Positions 43,306 to 55,604 of a stretch of DNA of 64,000 bases are shown here, piece by piece. The stretch spans positions 1-64,000 of the forward strand of contig CAWATZ010000004.1 of assembly GCA_963784995.1 (NCBI GenBank). The letters run 5' to 3'. The DNA comes from CAWATZ01 sp963784995. Its GTDB lineage: Bacteria; Planctomycetota; Planctomycetia; Gemmatales; Gemmataceae. The notes beneath the pieces are model-generated. The model was not told the DNA's origin and did not search any database. It was given only the letters and a program-made list of their open reading frames with translations. Each line of letters starts with the position of its first letter. The stretch's first letter is position 1. A program made the translations under genes and the position numbers.

Positions 43306-46300
43306 ACAACGCCTGGACAAACTGTCGCCGGCCAAGCGCCGGCTGCTGGAATTACGCACCCGGCAGGCGGCAGCGAAGGGCAGTCTCCCTGCCGTCCCGA
43401 CGATCCCGCGCCGGCCGGAGGGTGCGCCCGTCCCGCTGTCGCTGGGCCAGCGCTCGCTCTGGTTGCTCGACCGGCTGCTGCCGGAGCAGCTCCTGAACAG
43501 CAATGGGTACGTCTTCCACCTGCGCGGGCCAGTCGATCCGGAGGTACTGCGGCGGTGCCTCAACGAGATTGTGAAGCGTCACGAACCGCTGCGGACTCGC
43601 TTTCCCGAGCGCGACGGCGAACCGGTGCCGGTTGTGGACGTGGTGCGCGAGGTGGACCTGCCGATCCAGGACCTCCGCCACCTGGGTCCGGACCAACGAA
43701 GTCCCGAAGCCGATCGCATCGCCCGGGAGGCGGCCCAGCGCCCGTTTGACCTCGAACGCGGCCCGCTGTTTCGCACCACCCTGGTAAGTCTGGACAACCA
43801 CGATTACCGGTTGATCTGCGCGGTCCACCACGTGATTTCCGATCGCTGGTCGATCAGCGTCCTGGTCAACGAGCTGACGGCACTGTACGAGGCGTTCGCC
43901 TCCGGCAAGTCCTCGCCCCTGGCGGAGCTGCCCATCCGCTACTCGGACTGGGTCGCCTGGCAGCAGAGCCAGCTGGTCGGCCCCGCGCTGGAGAAGCCGC
44001 TGGGCTACTGGAAAAACCGGCTCGCCGGCTGCCCGACCCTGCAGCTGCCCACCGATCGACCGCGGACGCAGGCTCCCGGGCACCGGGGGGCCCAACACAC
44101 CTTCCTGCTCCCGCCGGCCCTGACCGCACGCCTCAAACAGCGGAGCCAGGAACACGGCGTCACCCTGTTCATGACCCTGCTGGCCGGCTTCCAGGTGCTG
44201 CTGTACCGCTGCACTCAGCAAGCGGACGTCGTCGTCGGCACACCGGTCGCCGGCCGGCAGCGCGTGGAAACCGAAGGGTTGATCGGTCTGTTCCTGAACA
44301 TGCTGCCGCTGCGCCTTGATCTGGGCGGCGATCCCACCGTTGCCGAACTGCTGCAGCAGGTAAAGGTTGTGGTGCTGGAGGCGCAGGCCCATCAGGAACT
44401 GCCTTTCGAGATGCTGGTCGAGGAGCTGAAACTGAAACGGGAACTGAACCAGTCGCCGCTCTTCCAGGTCGTGTTTAACTTTCACAACGTCCCGCGGGCC
44501 AGAAGCGAAGGGATCGTCCTGGAAGTGGCGGACGTCGCGCCGGCGGTTTCCGGCTACGATTTGACGGTGACGCTTGTCCCCACCGAGGACGCACTCCGCG
44601 CCAAATGCGTTTACAACGCCGATCTTTTTGACCGTGCAGCGATGCTCCGCATGGGCGGCCATTTCCAGACCCTCCTGGAAGGGATCGCGGCCGACCCCCA
44701 GCAGCGGATCAGCACGTTGCCCCTGCTGACGGAAGCAGAGCACCGGCAGGTCGTGGTGGACTGGAACCGGACCGAGGCGGACTATCCGCGCGACGTTTGT
44801 CTTCACGAGCTATTCGAGGCCCAGGTCGAGCGGACACCGGAGCTGCCGGCGGTGATCTTTGAAGGACAGCGGCTTGAGCTATCGGGAGCTGAATCAGCGG
44901 GCCAACCAGCTGGCCAACCACTTGCGCGGCCTGGGTGTCGGTCCGGAAACGCGGGTCGGCGTCTGTCTGGAGCGCTCCCTGGAGATGGTCGTGGGGCTGC
45001 TGGGTGTTCTCAAGGCCGGCGGCGCTTACGTCCCGCTCGATCCGGATTGGCCCCGGGCGCTCTGGCCTTTCTCATCCAGGATGCCGAGGTCCCGGTCCTG
45101 CTCAGCAGGCGCTCCCTGCTTGAGCTGCTGCCGGAACACGGCGCCCGGGTCGTCCTCCTGGATCGCGACTGGCCCGAGAACAGCAAGCAGGACGAGCGGC
45201 TGGCCGCTCGGGCCACCCCCGACAACCTGGCCTACGTCATTTACACGTCGGGCTCGACCGGCCAGCCGAAGGGGGTGCCCAACGTGCATCGCGCCATCTG
45301 CAATCGGCTGTTCTGGGGCCAGGAGACGTTCCGCCTGACGCCCGCCGATCGCGTCTTGCAGAAGACGCCGTTCAGCTTCGACGTCTCGGTGACCGAGTTC
45401 TTCGCGCCGCTGCTGGCCGGCGCCGCGCTGGTGCTGGCCAGGCCAGGGGGGCACCGGGATAGCAGCTTACCTGGTGCGAACGATCCGGGAGCAAGGGATC
45501 ACCACCACCCACTTCGTGCCCTCGATGCTGGAGGTGTTCCTCCAGGAACCCGGCGTGGAACAATGCACCTCGCTGCGGCAAGTGATTTGCTCCGGCGAGG
45601 AACTCCCCTGCGAAGCGACGGCACGGTTCTTCACTCGGCTGAACAGCGAACTGTACAACCTGTACGGCCCCACCGAAGCGGCCGTGGAGGTCACCTGCTT
45701 CTGCTGCGAGCGCTCGGGAGGACGGCGGTCGGTGCCGATCGGCAAACCGATCGCCAACGTTCGCATCCACCTGCTCGATCCCTTCCTCAACCCGGTCGCC
45801 GGTGGGTGTGGCGGGTGAACTGCACATTGGCGGGATCGGCCTGGCGCGTGGCTACCACCGCCGGCCCGGGTTGACTGCCGAGAAGTTCATCCCCGATCCG
45901 TTCGGGCCGGTGCCGGGCGCCCGGCTGTACAAGAGCGGCGACCTGGCGCGCTATCTGCCGGACGGGACCATCGAGTTCCTTGGGCGGATCGACCAGCAAA
46001 TCAAGATCCGGGGCGTGCGGATCGAGCCGGGAGAGATCGAGGCCGTCCTGGGAAACCATCCGGGGGTTCGCGAGGCCGTGGTTGTCCTCCGGGACGGCGT
46101 GCAGGGGGCCAGGCAACTGGCGGCCTACGTCGTCCTCCGTGCCGAGCAGCGGCCAACCGTCCAGGAGCTGCGGGGTTTCCTGGTGGAACAGTTGCCCGGA
46201 TACATGGTGCCTGCGACCTTCGTTGAGCTGGATCGCTTGCCGTTGACGCCGAGCGGCAAGCTGGACCGAAAGGCCTTACCGACCCCGTACGTGGACCCGC

Positions 46301-47405
46301 GCAGGCCCGGCTCGCTTACCGGGCGCCCCGCACGCCCCTGGAGGAAACCCTGGCGGCGACCTGGGCCACGGTGCTGGGTTTGCAGCGCGTCGGCATTGAC
46401 GACAACTTCTTCGAGCTGGGCGGCCATTCCCTGCTGGCCGTGAAGCTCTTTGCCCGGATCGACAAGGCCCTGGGCTTCCGCTTGCCGCTGGCGGCGCTGC
46501 TGCGGGCGCCGACCATCGCCCAGCTGGCGGAAGTGTTGCGGCAGCACGACTGGTTGTCCTCCGGCTCCCGGCTGGTGGCACTGCAGCCGCACGGCTCCCG
46601 GCCGCCGTTCTTCTGTGTGCATGCCGTGGGCGGCGAGGTCCTTTGTTATCGGGAGCTGTCGCGGCACCTGGGAGACGATCAGCCCTTCTACTCCTTCCAG
46701 GCGCCCACGACGGAAGGAGCGCGGGCCCTTTCCTGGAACATCGAGGAAATGGCGGCGGCCTACGTCCGCGAGCTGCGGCAGGTGCAGCCGCGCGGCCCCT
46801 ATCACCTGGGCGGCCTGTCGTTTGGCGGCATGGTGGCGTTCGAGATGGCCCAGCAGTTGCAGGACCAGGGCGAAACGGTGGCGTTGCTGGCCCTCCTCGA
46901 TACCGGCTGTCCGGGCCATGCCGTGAAGCTGGGCCCGCTGCAGCGGGTGTGGGAACACGGCCGGAACCTGAGCCGGCTGCGGCTGGGGAACTGGCCGGCG
47001 TATCTCGCCGAAAAGGTCAAGGCCCTGTGGATTCGGACCCGGCGGACCTTCTGGAAGCTGATCCACCGCGTCTCGGCCCTGTTTGGCAAGCCGCTGCCAA
47101 GTACGCAGCTGCCCCGGGACGTGGCCGGCTTGCTGGCCGCGGGGGCCTACGTGGCCCGGCCGTATCCGGGGCGGATCACGCTGTTCCGGGCGGAAGACCG
47201 GCTCGGCGGCCATGCCCGCGACCCGTTCCTGGGCTGGCAGCAGGTGGCCCGCGGCGGGCTGGACGTCCACGAGGTGCCGGGCAACCACGGCACCCTGATC
47301 CGGGAGCCGCACGTGCGCGTGCTGGCCCAGCGGCTCCGGGCCTGTCTGGACGTGGGCGGGGCTGGCACGGCCGGTTCCGGTTCCAGCAGGGGAAAGGCCC
47401 CTTGA
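43292..47405 (+). CDS. NRPS module C-A-T-TE (five frameshifts)
   Basis: Domain order: a condensation domain (residues about 50-490) with HHVISDRWS at 179-187, where the usual glycine of HHxxxDG is arginine; an adenylation domain with YTSGSTGQPKG, FSFDVSVTEFF, NLYGPTEAAVE and the late SGKLDRKALP; a carrier domain with DDNFFELGGHSLLAVKLF near 46400; a thioesterase with GGLSFGGMVAFE near 46810. The frame breaks near 44875, 45055, 45450, 45800 and 46305, yet each piece continues the same protein. Read together, the A-domain residues suggest a serine-like code (DVTHISLVEK), weakly. It overlaps the ligase gene by 14 bp and precedes the next NRPS by one base. Confidence 0.9.
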
Positions 47406-47406
47406 C

Positions 47407-50400
47407 ATGGCAACCGTCCCGCTCACCACGGAAGACGCTTATCCGCTGACCCCCATGCAGCAGGGCATGCTGTTTCACAGCCTGCACGCCCCGCCAGGTG
47501 AGGTTTACGTCCAGCAGCTGCTCTGCACCCTGGCGGAAGACCTGGACGTTCCCGCCCTGAACGCTGCCTGGCAAGCCCTCCTGGACCGGCATCCGGTCCT
47601 GCGCACCCGTTTTTCCCTGGACCGCCCTGATGGTTCCCGGCAGGAAATCTGCCAGGGCGTCCGCGTTCGCCTGGAACTGCAGGACTGGCGGGGAACGGAC
47701 GTCCGGCAGCGTGAGCAGCGGCTGACGCGCGTTTGTGCGACACGACCGGCGGCAGGGGTTCGCGCTGGATCGGCCGCCGCTGCTGCGTCTGCACCTGTTC
47801 CGGCTGGCGGACGCGGATTACCGGCTGGTCTGGACGTCGCACCACGCGCTGCTGGACGGTCGCTCCCGGCTGATCCTCTTGCAAGAGGTGTTCGCCCTGT
47901 ACGAGGCGATTCGGCGGGGCACAGAGCCGAGACTGGAACCGGCCCGGCCGTTCGGGGACCACGTGCGCTGGCTTGGGAGTCAGGATGTCAGCAAATCCGC
48001 CGCTTACTGGAGGCGAACGCTGAGCGGTTTCCCGGCGGCCACGCCGCTGGGGGTGGATCGTCCTGCCCGCGCGCTGGCCGAGGACGAGGAGACCCACGCC
48101 AGCCAGGAGCTTTGGCTTCCGGAGAACCAGACGGCGGCCCTGCTGGCCCTGGCCCGGGACTGGGGCGTGACCGCCAACACGCTGCTGCAGGGAGTGTGGG
48201 CCCTGCTGCTCAGCCGGTATGCCGGCACGGAGGACGTGGTCTTTGGGGCGACGCGCGTCAGTCGCGGGTCGCGCCCAGGTTCGCAGTCGCTGGTGGGCCT
48301 GCTGATCAACACCCTGCCGCTGCGGGTTCGCGTCCCCGGCTCGGCATTGCTGCGGGACTGGCTGCAAGAGCTTCGCCGGCAGTGGCTGGAACTGCGGGAA
48401 CACGAATTCACTCCGCTGGCGCAGGTCCAGGAGTGGAGCGAGGTGCCCGCGGGCCGGCCGCTGTTCGAGAGCCTCGTGGTGTTCGAGAACTACCGGCTGG
48501 ACAAGCTGCTGCGCGAACAGGGGAAGCAATGGGACAACCGCTCCTTCCGGCTCTGGGGCACAACCAACTATCCGCTCGTCCTCGCCGGGTACGCCGGGCC
48601 CAGCCTGCTGCTGGACCTGACCTGGGACCGCCGCCGCTTCGAGGATGACGCCATTGGCCGGATGCTGGGACACCTGCGGACCTTGCTGGAAGGGATCGCG
48701 GCCCATCCGGATCGGCGGATCGCGGCATTGCCGCTGCTGAGCGAGACAGAGCGACAGCAGGTGCTGGTCGAGTGGAACGACACCCGCGCGGACTATCCGG
48801 CCGAATGCTGCATCCACGAACTGTTCGAGGCGCAGGTGGAGCGGACGCCGGATGCGGTGGCGGTGGCGGGCGAAGAGCGAAAACTGCGCTACCAGGAGTT
48901 GAATGTCCGTGCGAACCAGCTGGCGCATCATCTGCGGGAGCTGGGGGTGGGACCGGAGAGCCGAGTGGGCATCTGTCTGGAACGCTCGCCGGAACTGCTG
49001 ATCGGGCTGCTGGCCATCCTCAAGGCCGGCGCTGCTTACGTCCCGCTGGATGCTTCCGATCCTGTTGCTCGCATTCAGTTCCTGCTCGACGACACGGCGG
49101 TCCAGGTGGTCTTGACCCGACGGGCTTTCGCCGCCGATCCTCGCTTCGGCTCGCGAACGCTGGTGGCCCTTGATTCCGAGGCAGGGGCCTTCGCGGACCA
49201 GCCAGGGGAGAACCTGCCCAATCGCAACCGGCCTGCAGATCTGGCCTGCGTGATGTATACGTCGGGCACCACCGATCGACCCAAAGGCGTTGCCGTGCCG
49301 CATCGCGCCGTCGTCCGGCTGGTGCATGGCGCTTACCTGCCGTTCCGGGAGGGACTGACGTTCCTGCACCTGGCGCCAATCTCCTTTGACGCGGCCACCC
49401 TGGAACAATGGGGCCCGCTGCTGCACGGCGGCACCTGTGTCGTCTGTCCGCAGCGTCTGCCCGAGCCCGCGGACTTGCAACGACTGCTCACCCAGCATCG
49501 GGTCCAGTGCCTGTGGTTGACGTCCTCCCTGTTCAACGCGCTGATCGACCGCCAACCGCAGGCGCTGGCCAGTCTGCGTTACTTGCTGATCGGCGGCGAA
49601 GCGCTCTCGGTGGGCCACGTGCAGCGGGCCCTGCAACTGCTACCGGGCGTCCAGCTGATCAATGGCTATGGCCCGACCGAAGGGACCACGTTCAGCTGCT
49701 GTTATCCCATCCCCAGGCCGCTGCCGGCCGGGCTGCCTTCGATTCCCATCGGTCGTCCCATTGCCAACACCCAAGCCTTTGTGCTCGACGCCAACCGCGA
49801 GCCGGTGCCCGTCGGTGTCGCCGGCGAACTCTGCGTGGGCGGCGCCGGTCTGGCTCAAGGTTACCTCAACCAGGCCGACCTGACCGCCGAGCGGTTCGTT
49901 CCCAATCCCTTCGGCGAGCCGGGATCGCGTCTGTACCGGACCGGGGACCGAGTCCGCTGGCGCGGACGGCCAGCTCGAGTTTCTTGGCCGGCTGGACGAT
50001 CAGATCAAACTGCGTGGCTTCCGCATCGAGCCGGCAGAGATCGAGGCGGTGCTGGCCCAGCATCCGGCCGTGAGCGCGGCGGTTGTGGTAGCGCGGGAGG
50101 ACGCGGCCCTGGGTCGCTATCTGGCGGCGTACTTGACCGTGCGGGAACCGGCCCCCTCGGTGCGGGAGCTGCGGGCCTTTGTGCGCGGCCGGCTGCCCGA
50201 GCCCCTGGTGCCCGCGGCCCTGGTGATCCTGGATCTGCTGCCGCTGACGCCCCACGGCAAGGTGGATCGCCAGCAGCTGCCGCCGCCGGGCCCGGACAGC
50301 TTCCCGGGGGAAAGCGGGTTCGTCGCTCCTCGAACGCCGGTGGAAGAGGCCCTGGCCGCCCTCTTCGCAGAGTTGCTGGGGCGAGACCGGGTCGGCATCC

Positions 50401-51941
50401 ACGACAACTTTTTCGAGCTGGGCGGCCATTCCTTGCTGGCCCTGCAGGTTGTTGCCCGGGCCCGCCTGACCCTCGGAGTGGACTTGCCCCTCGCCAGCCT
50501 GTTCGAGACGGCCACGGTGGCGGGGTTAGCCCGCCGGGTCGCCACACCGGACAGGGCCCTGATCACTCAACCGCCGACCCCTCTGGCAGCCGTTCCGAGG
50601 GATCGCCCCTTCCCCCTGACCCATGCTCAGCAGCGCCATTTCTGGGCCAGCGCCTGGCGGGGCCCACTCGAACACCCTCTGCACAACGTCAGCCGGGCTT
50701 TCCGCCTCCAGGGCCCGCTGTGCGTCGAGGCCCTCCAGCAGGCCCTCCAGGCGCTGATCGCACGACACGAAGCACTGCGGACCACCTTCGCCTGGGTCGA
50801 GGGCAACCCGGTTCAGATCGTCGGCCCCGCGCGACCGCTGGAGCTGCTTCAGAAAGACCTGAGCTTGCTTCCGGTGAGCCAGCGCCTGGACGAGGCGCAA
50901 CGTCTTGTGGACGAGCAGTTGCAGCGGTCTTTCGATCTGGCCCATGACCTGATGCCGCGGGCCACTCTGCTGAGGCTGGCGCCCGACGACCACGTGTTCC
51001 TGGTCAGCATGCACCACCTGCTCACGGACGGCTGGTCGCTCGGCATCCTGTATCGCGAGCTGGAAGCGTTTTATGGCGCCTGGGCTGCCGGGAAGCCCCT
51101 TCGGCTTCCCGATCCGGCCCTTCAGCTGGCGGACTTCGCCTGCTGGCAGCACGAGCGTTCCCGGGGAGAACCGATGCAAGCCCATCTCCGTTACTGGAAG
51201 AAACAGCTGGTCGGCATCGCCGAAGCCGTGGGCCTGCCTCACCAGGGACCGAAGCCCACCATCGGAACGCTCCCGGGTCGAAGCCAGGAACTCCTTGTGC
51301 CGGCCGGGGTTGTGGAAACCTTGCGGGAACTGGGCCGCCAGGAAGGATGCACGCTGCCGATGACCTTCCTGGCCGCGCTCAACATCCTCTTGCACCGCGA
51401 ACTCGGTTGCGAGAACGTCTTTGTGACCGTCAACCTGTCGGGCCGGGTTCACCCGGACGTGGCCGAGGTGGTCGGGTATTTCGTCGCGAAGGTGATTCTC
51501 CGCACCAACCTGGCGGGACAGCCAACCTTCCGCGAAGTGCTGCACCGGGTCCGAGAGGTCGCCTCGGAGGCCTACGCCCATCAGGAGGCCCCTCTGCACC
51601 TGGTCCTTTCTCAGATGCCGGAGATGGATCCATCCAATTCGGATCTGCTCGTTGTCTTCAATTTCACGGAGCGTTCGCGAGCCGCGCTGGGGCTCTCCGG
51701 TCTGAAGGCGACTCGCATGCAGCTGAACCCTCCCGCGTGCTTTCCTCCGTTTCACCTTTATCTCACTGAGGAGGAAGAAGGACTGGCCCTTCGGCTCGCT
51801 TACGCCCGCTCCCTCTATCCCGACGACCAGATCCATCGCTTTCTCAGCAGCTACCGGACTCTCCTGGAAGGGCTCGCCGACCTGTCGGCGCCGCGCAGGC
51901 ACGGCCCGACCAGCCTTGGCCCAGGAGATGACCCGAGATGA
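47407..51941 (+). CDS. NRPS C-A-T-C (two frameshifts)
   Basis: Domain order: a condensation domain with HHALLDGRS; an adenylation domain with YTSGTTDRPKG, ISFDAATLEQW, INGYGPTEGTTF and HGKVDRQQLP; a carrier domain with DNFFELGGHSLLALQV near 50405; a second condensation domain with HHLLTDGWS near 51015. Aligned by eye to the usual specificity positions, the A domain gives DALWLGGTFK, close to known valine codes. The frame breaks near 47735 and 49965. It ends in a C domain, so its partner A domain must be the first domain of the next protein, whose start codon overlaps this stop (ATGA). Confidence 0.9.
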
Positions 51942-54552
51942 CCATGCCAAGTTCCGCACCCGCAACGCTGCCGCTCTTTGTCCATGAGATCATCGAAGCC
52001 CAGGCGCAAAGTACGCCCGACAACGTCGCACTGGTCCATGAAGGGGGCCAGATGACTTATTCCGAGCTGCTGGCCCGGTCCAACCAGCTGGCCCATTACC
52101 TCCGCAAACGCGGCGTGGGGCCCGACGTCCGGGTGGGTGTCTGCCTGGAGCGCTCGCCGGAACTGGTGGTTGGCATCCTCGGCATCCTGAAGGCCGGCGG
52201 CGCCTGCGTGCCTCTGGAGCCGACGTATCCGTCTGAGCAGCTCGCCCTCATGATCCAGGAGACTCGGCCGGTCCTGCTCTTGACCCAGTCCCGGCTTCGG
52301 GGAGCGCCTCCCCGGCGACAACCCACCCGAAATCTGCCTGGACAGGGACTGGGAGTCCGTCGCCCGGGAACCTGCCGATGGTCCGCAGGTTCCCCTTACC
52401 TGTGCCAACCTGCGGACCATCGTCTTCACTTCGGGATCGACCGGCAAACCCAAGGCCGTTCCGTTCCTGCACAACCGTCTCGGGCTGGGCGCCTGGAACC
52501 TGGCGACGTTCCCGCTCAGTCCCGCGGACCGGCACCTGCTGAAAACAACGATCGACTCCACTCTTCTGCTGCGCGAGCTTTTCTGGCCGCTGCAGGTCGG
52601 CGCCGCGCTTGTCATCGTCGGTCCCAAAGACCATCAGGATCCCGCCGCCCTGGTCCGGCTGATGGCCCAGCACCGGATCACGTTCCTTTCGGTCGTTCCC
52701 TCGCTGCTGCGGCTGCTGCTGGAGGTCGAGGGGCTGTCGGCCTGCACGTCCCTGCGCCACGTTGCCTGCTATGGGGAACCCTTGCCGGCCGACCTGGCCG
52801 AACGCTTTTGCCGGCTGCACCCGGCGGAGCTGACTGTCACCTACGGCACCACGGAAGCTCCCACGCTGACGTTTCGGCGCTGTCGCCCGGACGCCCAGCA
52901 ACCGCTGGGCAACCTCGGCTGGCCGCTGGCGAACAGGGAGGTCTACGTCCTGGACGAGCAGCTGCAACCCGTGCCGGTCGGCCAGCCCGGTGAGCTGTTC
53001 GCCGGCGGCTCGGGGCTGGCGCCCGGCTACCTGAACCGTCCCGAGCTGACCGCGGAGCGGTTCCTTCCCCATCCATTCCCCAAGGAACCTGGGGCCCGGC
53101 TCTACCGCACCGGCGATCGGGCGCGCTGGTGCGCCGACGGCTCTCTGGATTTTCTCGGTCGGGTGGACGATCAGCTGAAGGTCCGCGGCCATCGGGTTGA
53201 GCCGCTGGAAGTGGAGGCCGAGCTGCTGCGGCATCCGGCCACGTGCGAGGTCGCCGTGGCCGTCCGCGAGGTCGCGGCCGGCGACAGCCGGCTGGTGGCT
53301 TACGTGGTTTACCGACCGGGACCAGCCCCGAAGGCGGACGAGCTGCGCCGCTGGCTGCTGCCGCTGCTGCCCGCCCACGCGATTCCGTCCCTGTTTGTCC
53401 CCTTGCCGGCACTGCCCCGGACCCCCAACGGCAAGGTGGCCCGCCGGCTGCTGCCCGCTCCGGTACGTGACCGTCCCGATCTGGAACAGGCCTTCGTCAG
53501 CCCCCGCTCGCCGCTGGAGCAAACCCTGGCCGAGATCTGGACCGGCGTCCTGGGTCTGGAGCAGGTCGGCATCCACGACAACTTCTTCGACCTGGGCGGG
53601 CACTCCCTGCTGGCTGTGAAACTCTTCGCGCATCCACAAGGTCCTCGGCCGGCAACTGCCGCTGGCCACCCTGGTGCAGTCGCCGACCATCGCGCGTCTG
53701 GCGGCAACCCTTCAGCAGGACGACTGGCAGCCTCCTTGCTCCTCCCTGGTGGCGATCCAACCCCAGGGCACCCGGCCACCCTTCGTTTGCTTGCACGGGG
53801 TGGGCGGCGAGGTCCTCTGCTATCTGGCTCTGTCCCGTCATCTCGGGGACGATCAGCCCTTCTATTCGTTTCAGGCAGCCACGGCTCCTGGCGGGCCAGG
53901 TCCGCAGTGGAACATCGAGGAAATGGCGGCGGCCTACGTCCGCGAGCTGCGGCAGGTGCAGGCGCACGGCCCCTATCACCTGGGCGGGTTATCGTTCGGC
54001 GGCATTGTGGCGTTCGAGATGGCCCAGCAGTTCCTGGAGCAGGGCGAAACGGTGGCGTTGCTGGCCCTCTTTGATTCCGGCTGTCCCGGGCATACCGTGA
54101 AGCTGACTCCGCTCCAGCGCGTGTGGGAACACAGCCGGAACCTGGCGGGGATGCGCTTGCGGGACTGGCTGCCCTACCTGGCGGAAAAGGTCAAGGCCCT
54201 GGGAGTGCGAACCCGGCGCGGGTTCTGGAAGCTGATCCACCGCGTCTCGGCCCTGTTTGGCAAGCCGCTGCCGAGTACGCAGCTGCCGCGGGACGTGGCG
54301 GGCTTGCTGGCCGCGGGGGCCTACGTGGCCCGGCCGTATCCGGGGCGGATCACGCTGTTCCGGGCGGAAGACCGGCTCGGCGGCCATGAGCGCGACCCGT
54401 TCCTGGGCTGGCAGCAGGTGGCCCGCGGCGGGCTGGACGTCCACGAGGTGCCGGGCAACCACGGCACCCTGATCCGGGAGCCGCACGTGCGCGTGCTGGC
54501 CCAGCGGTTGCGGGGCTGTCTGGATGCGGTTGGGGGTGAGGACCATTCTTGA
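51938..54552 (+). CDS. NRPS A-T-TE (two frameshifts)
   Basis: Domain order: an adenylation domain beginning HEIIEAQAQSTPDNVALVHE, with FTSGSTGKPKAVP, a short TYGTTEAPTLTF motif and NGKVARRLLP; a carrier domain with DNFFDLGGHSLLAVKLF near 53580; a thioesterase with GGLSFGGIVAFE near 54000. There is no condensation domain; the one ending the previous protein presumably acts here. In the segment DSTLLLRELFWPL the residue aligned with the amino-binding aspartate is threonine. The frame breaks near 52305 and 53630. It ends the locus, 50 bp before the convergent WD40 gene. Confidence 0.9.
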
Positions 54553-54597
54553 TTTATCGTTTCGCGCTCACCCGGCCCAGCGCGAAACGATAAATCG
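54551..54597. repeat. Palindromic repeat, family R3 (copy 2)
   Basis: GATTTATCGTTTCGCGCT and its complement around CACCCGGCCC. It overlaps the stop codon of the last NRPS gene and lies between convergent genes. Confidence 0.85.
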
Positions 54598-54629
54598 GAA
54601 GAAAGACCCACTCACGAGGAGAATGCCCT

Positions 54630-55604
54630 TCACGGCGTCTTCGGCTTCTCCTCCAGCGGCGTGATCAGAATGCTGGACTTGTCGTGTCCGGTGACAACCG
54701 CCTTGCCGTCGGGAGTGAAGACGATGCAGTAAGCGGCATCGTACTGCTTGATCTTGCGCGTCAGCAACGCCTTGCCGTCCGCCAGGTTCCACAGGTTCAG
54801 ATAACCCGCGTAGCCGCTGGTCGCCAGCTGCTTGCCGTCGCGGGAGAAGGCGATGCCATAAAGATCGTCGGTGGTCGGTCCCATCTTCTTCAGTTCCTTG
54901 CCGCTGGCCACGTCCCACTGACGCACCGTTCGATCCTGACTGATGGACAGGACGCTCTTGCCATCGGGAGCGAAGACGACTCCGGTCACCAGGGCAGTGT
55001 GGCCCTTGAGCGTCTTCAGCTCCTTCTGGCCGGCCACGTCCCAGAGCTTGACGACGTTGTCGGCCGGCATCGGGCCCGAACCGGCGGAGGCCAGGGTCTT
55101 GCTGTCGGGACTGAAGGCGACGCCGTAGACCCCGCCCGGGTGAGCGCCCAGGTTCTTGACCTCCTTGCCGTCGGCGGGGTTCCAGAGCCGGACCGTCTTG
55201 TCCTGGCCGGCAGAAGCCAGGAGCTTGCCATCGGGGCTGAAGGCAACGCTATCGACAATGCCGGCATGGCCCTTGATCTCGCGGATCGGCTTGCCATCGG
55301 CGGGGTTCCAGAGGCGAATGGTGCCATCGGAGCCGGCGGAGGCCAGGGTCTTGCCATCGGGGCTGAAGGCGACACAGTAGACCTGCCCGGTGTGGCCGGT
55401 CAGGCGGCGCAGCTCCTTGCGGGCGGCGAAGTCCCAGAGGATGACCAGCCCGTCGAAGCCGGCGGAGGCCAGGACCTTGCCGTCGGGGCTGAAGGCGAGG
55501 CTGTAGACGAGGGCGGTGTGTCCCTTCAGTTCGGCCGGTGCCGCTCCCTGGACCAGGGTGGGGCCAGAGAACAGGACGGCCAACAGGGGGAGAAGACGCT
55601 TCAT
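54630..55604 (-). CDS. Secreted WD40-repeat protein
   Basis: A 324-aa protein with a signal peptide (LLPLLAVLFSGPTLVQG) and seven WD40 units, each with VAFSPDGK and LASAG, closing in LWD or LWN. It resembles the protein at 10230-11216 in plan, with different loops. One seven-blade propeller is expected; no other domain is seen. Confidence 0.88.
   Translation of the reverse strand: MKRLLPLLAVLFSGPTLVQGAAPAELKGHTALVYSLAFSPDGKVLASAGFDGLVILWDFAARKELRRLTGHTGQVYCVAFSPDGKTLASAGSDGTIRLWNPADGKPIREIKGHAGIVDSVAFSPDGKLLASAGQDKTVRLWNPADGKEVKNLGAHPGGVYGVAFSPDSKTLASAGSGPMPADNVVKLWDVAGQKELKTLKGHTALVTGVVFAPDGKSVLSISQDRTVRQWDVASGKELKKMGPTTDDLYGIAFSRDGKQLATSGYAGYLNLWNLADGKALLTRKIKQYDAAYCIVFTPDGKAVVTGHDKSSILITPLEEKPKTP

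Noticed and set aside
43292..47405. Calling the NRPS genes pseudogenes
   Set aside because: Every domain keeps its core motifs across the breaks, and frameshifts of the same kind affect genes such as folP and cdaA, which favours sequence error.
47423..49636. 737-codon minus-strand frame
   Set aside because: It is antisense to NRPS domains; such long shadows are common in GC-rich coding DNA.
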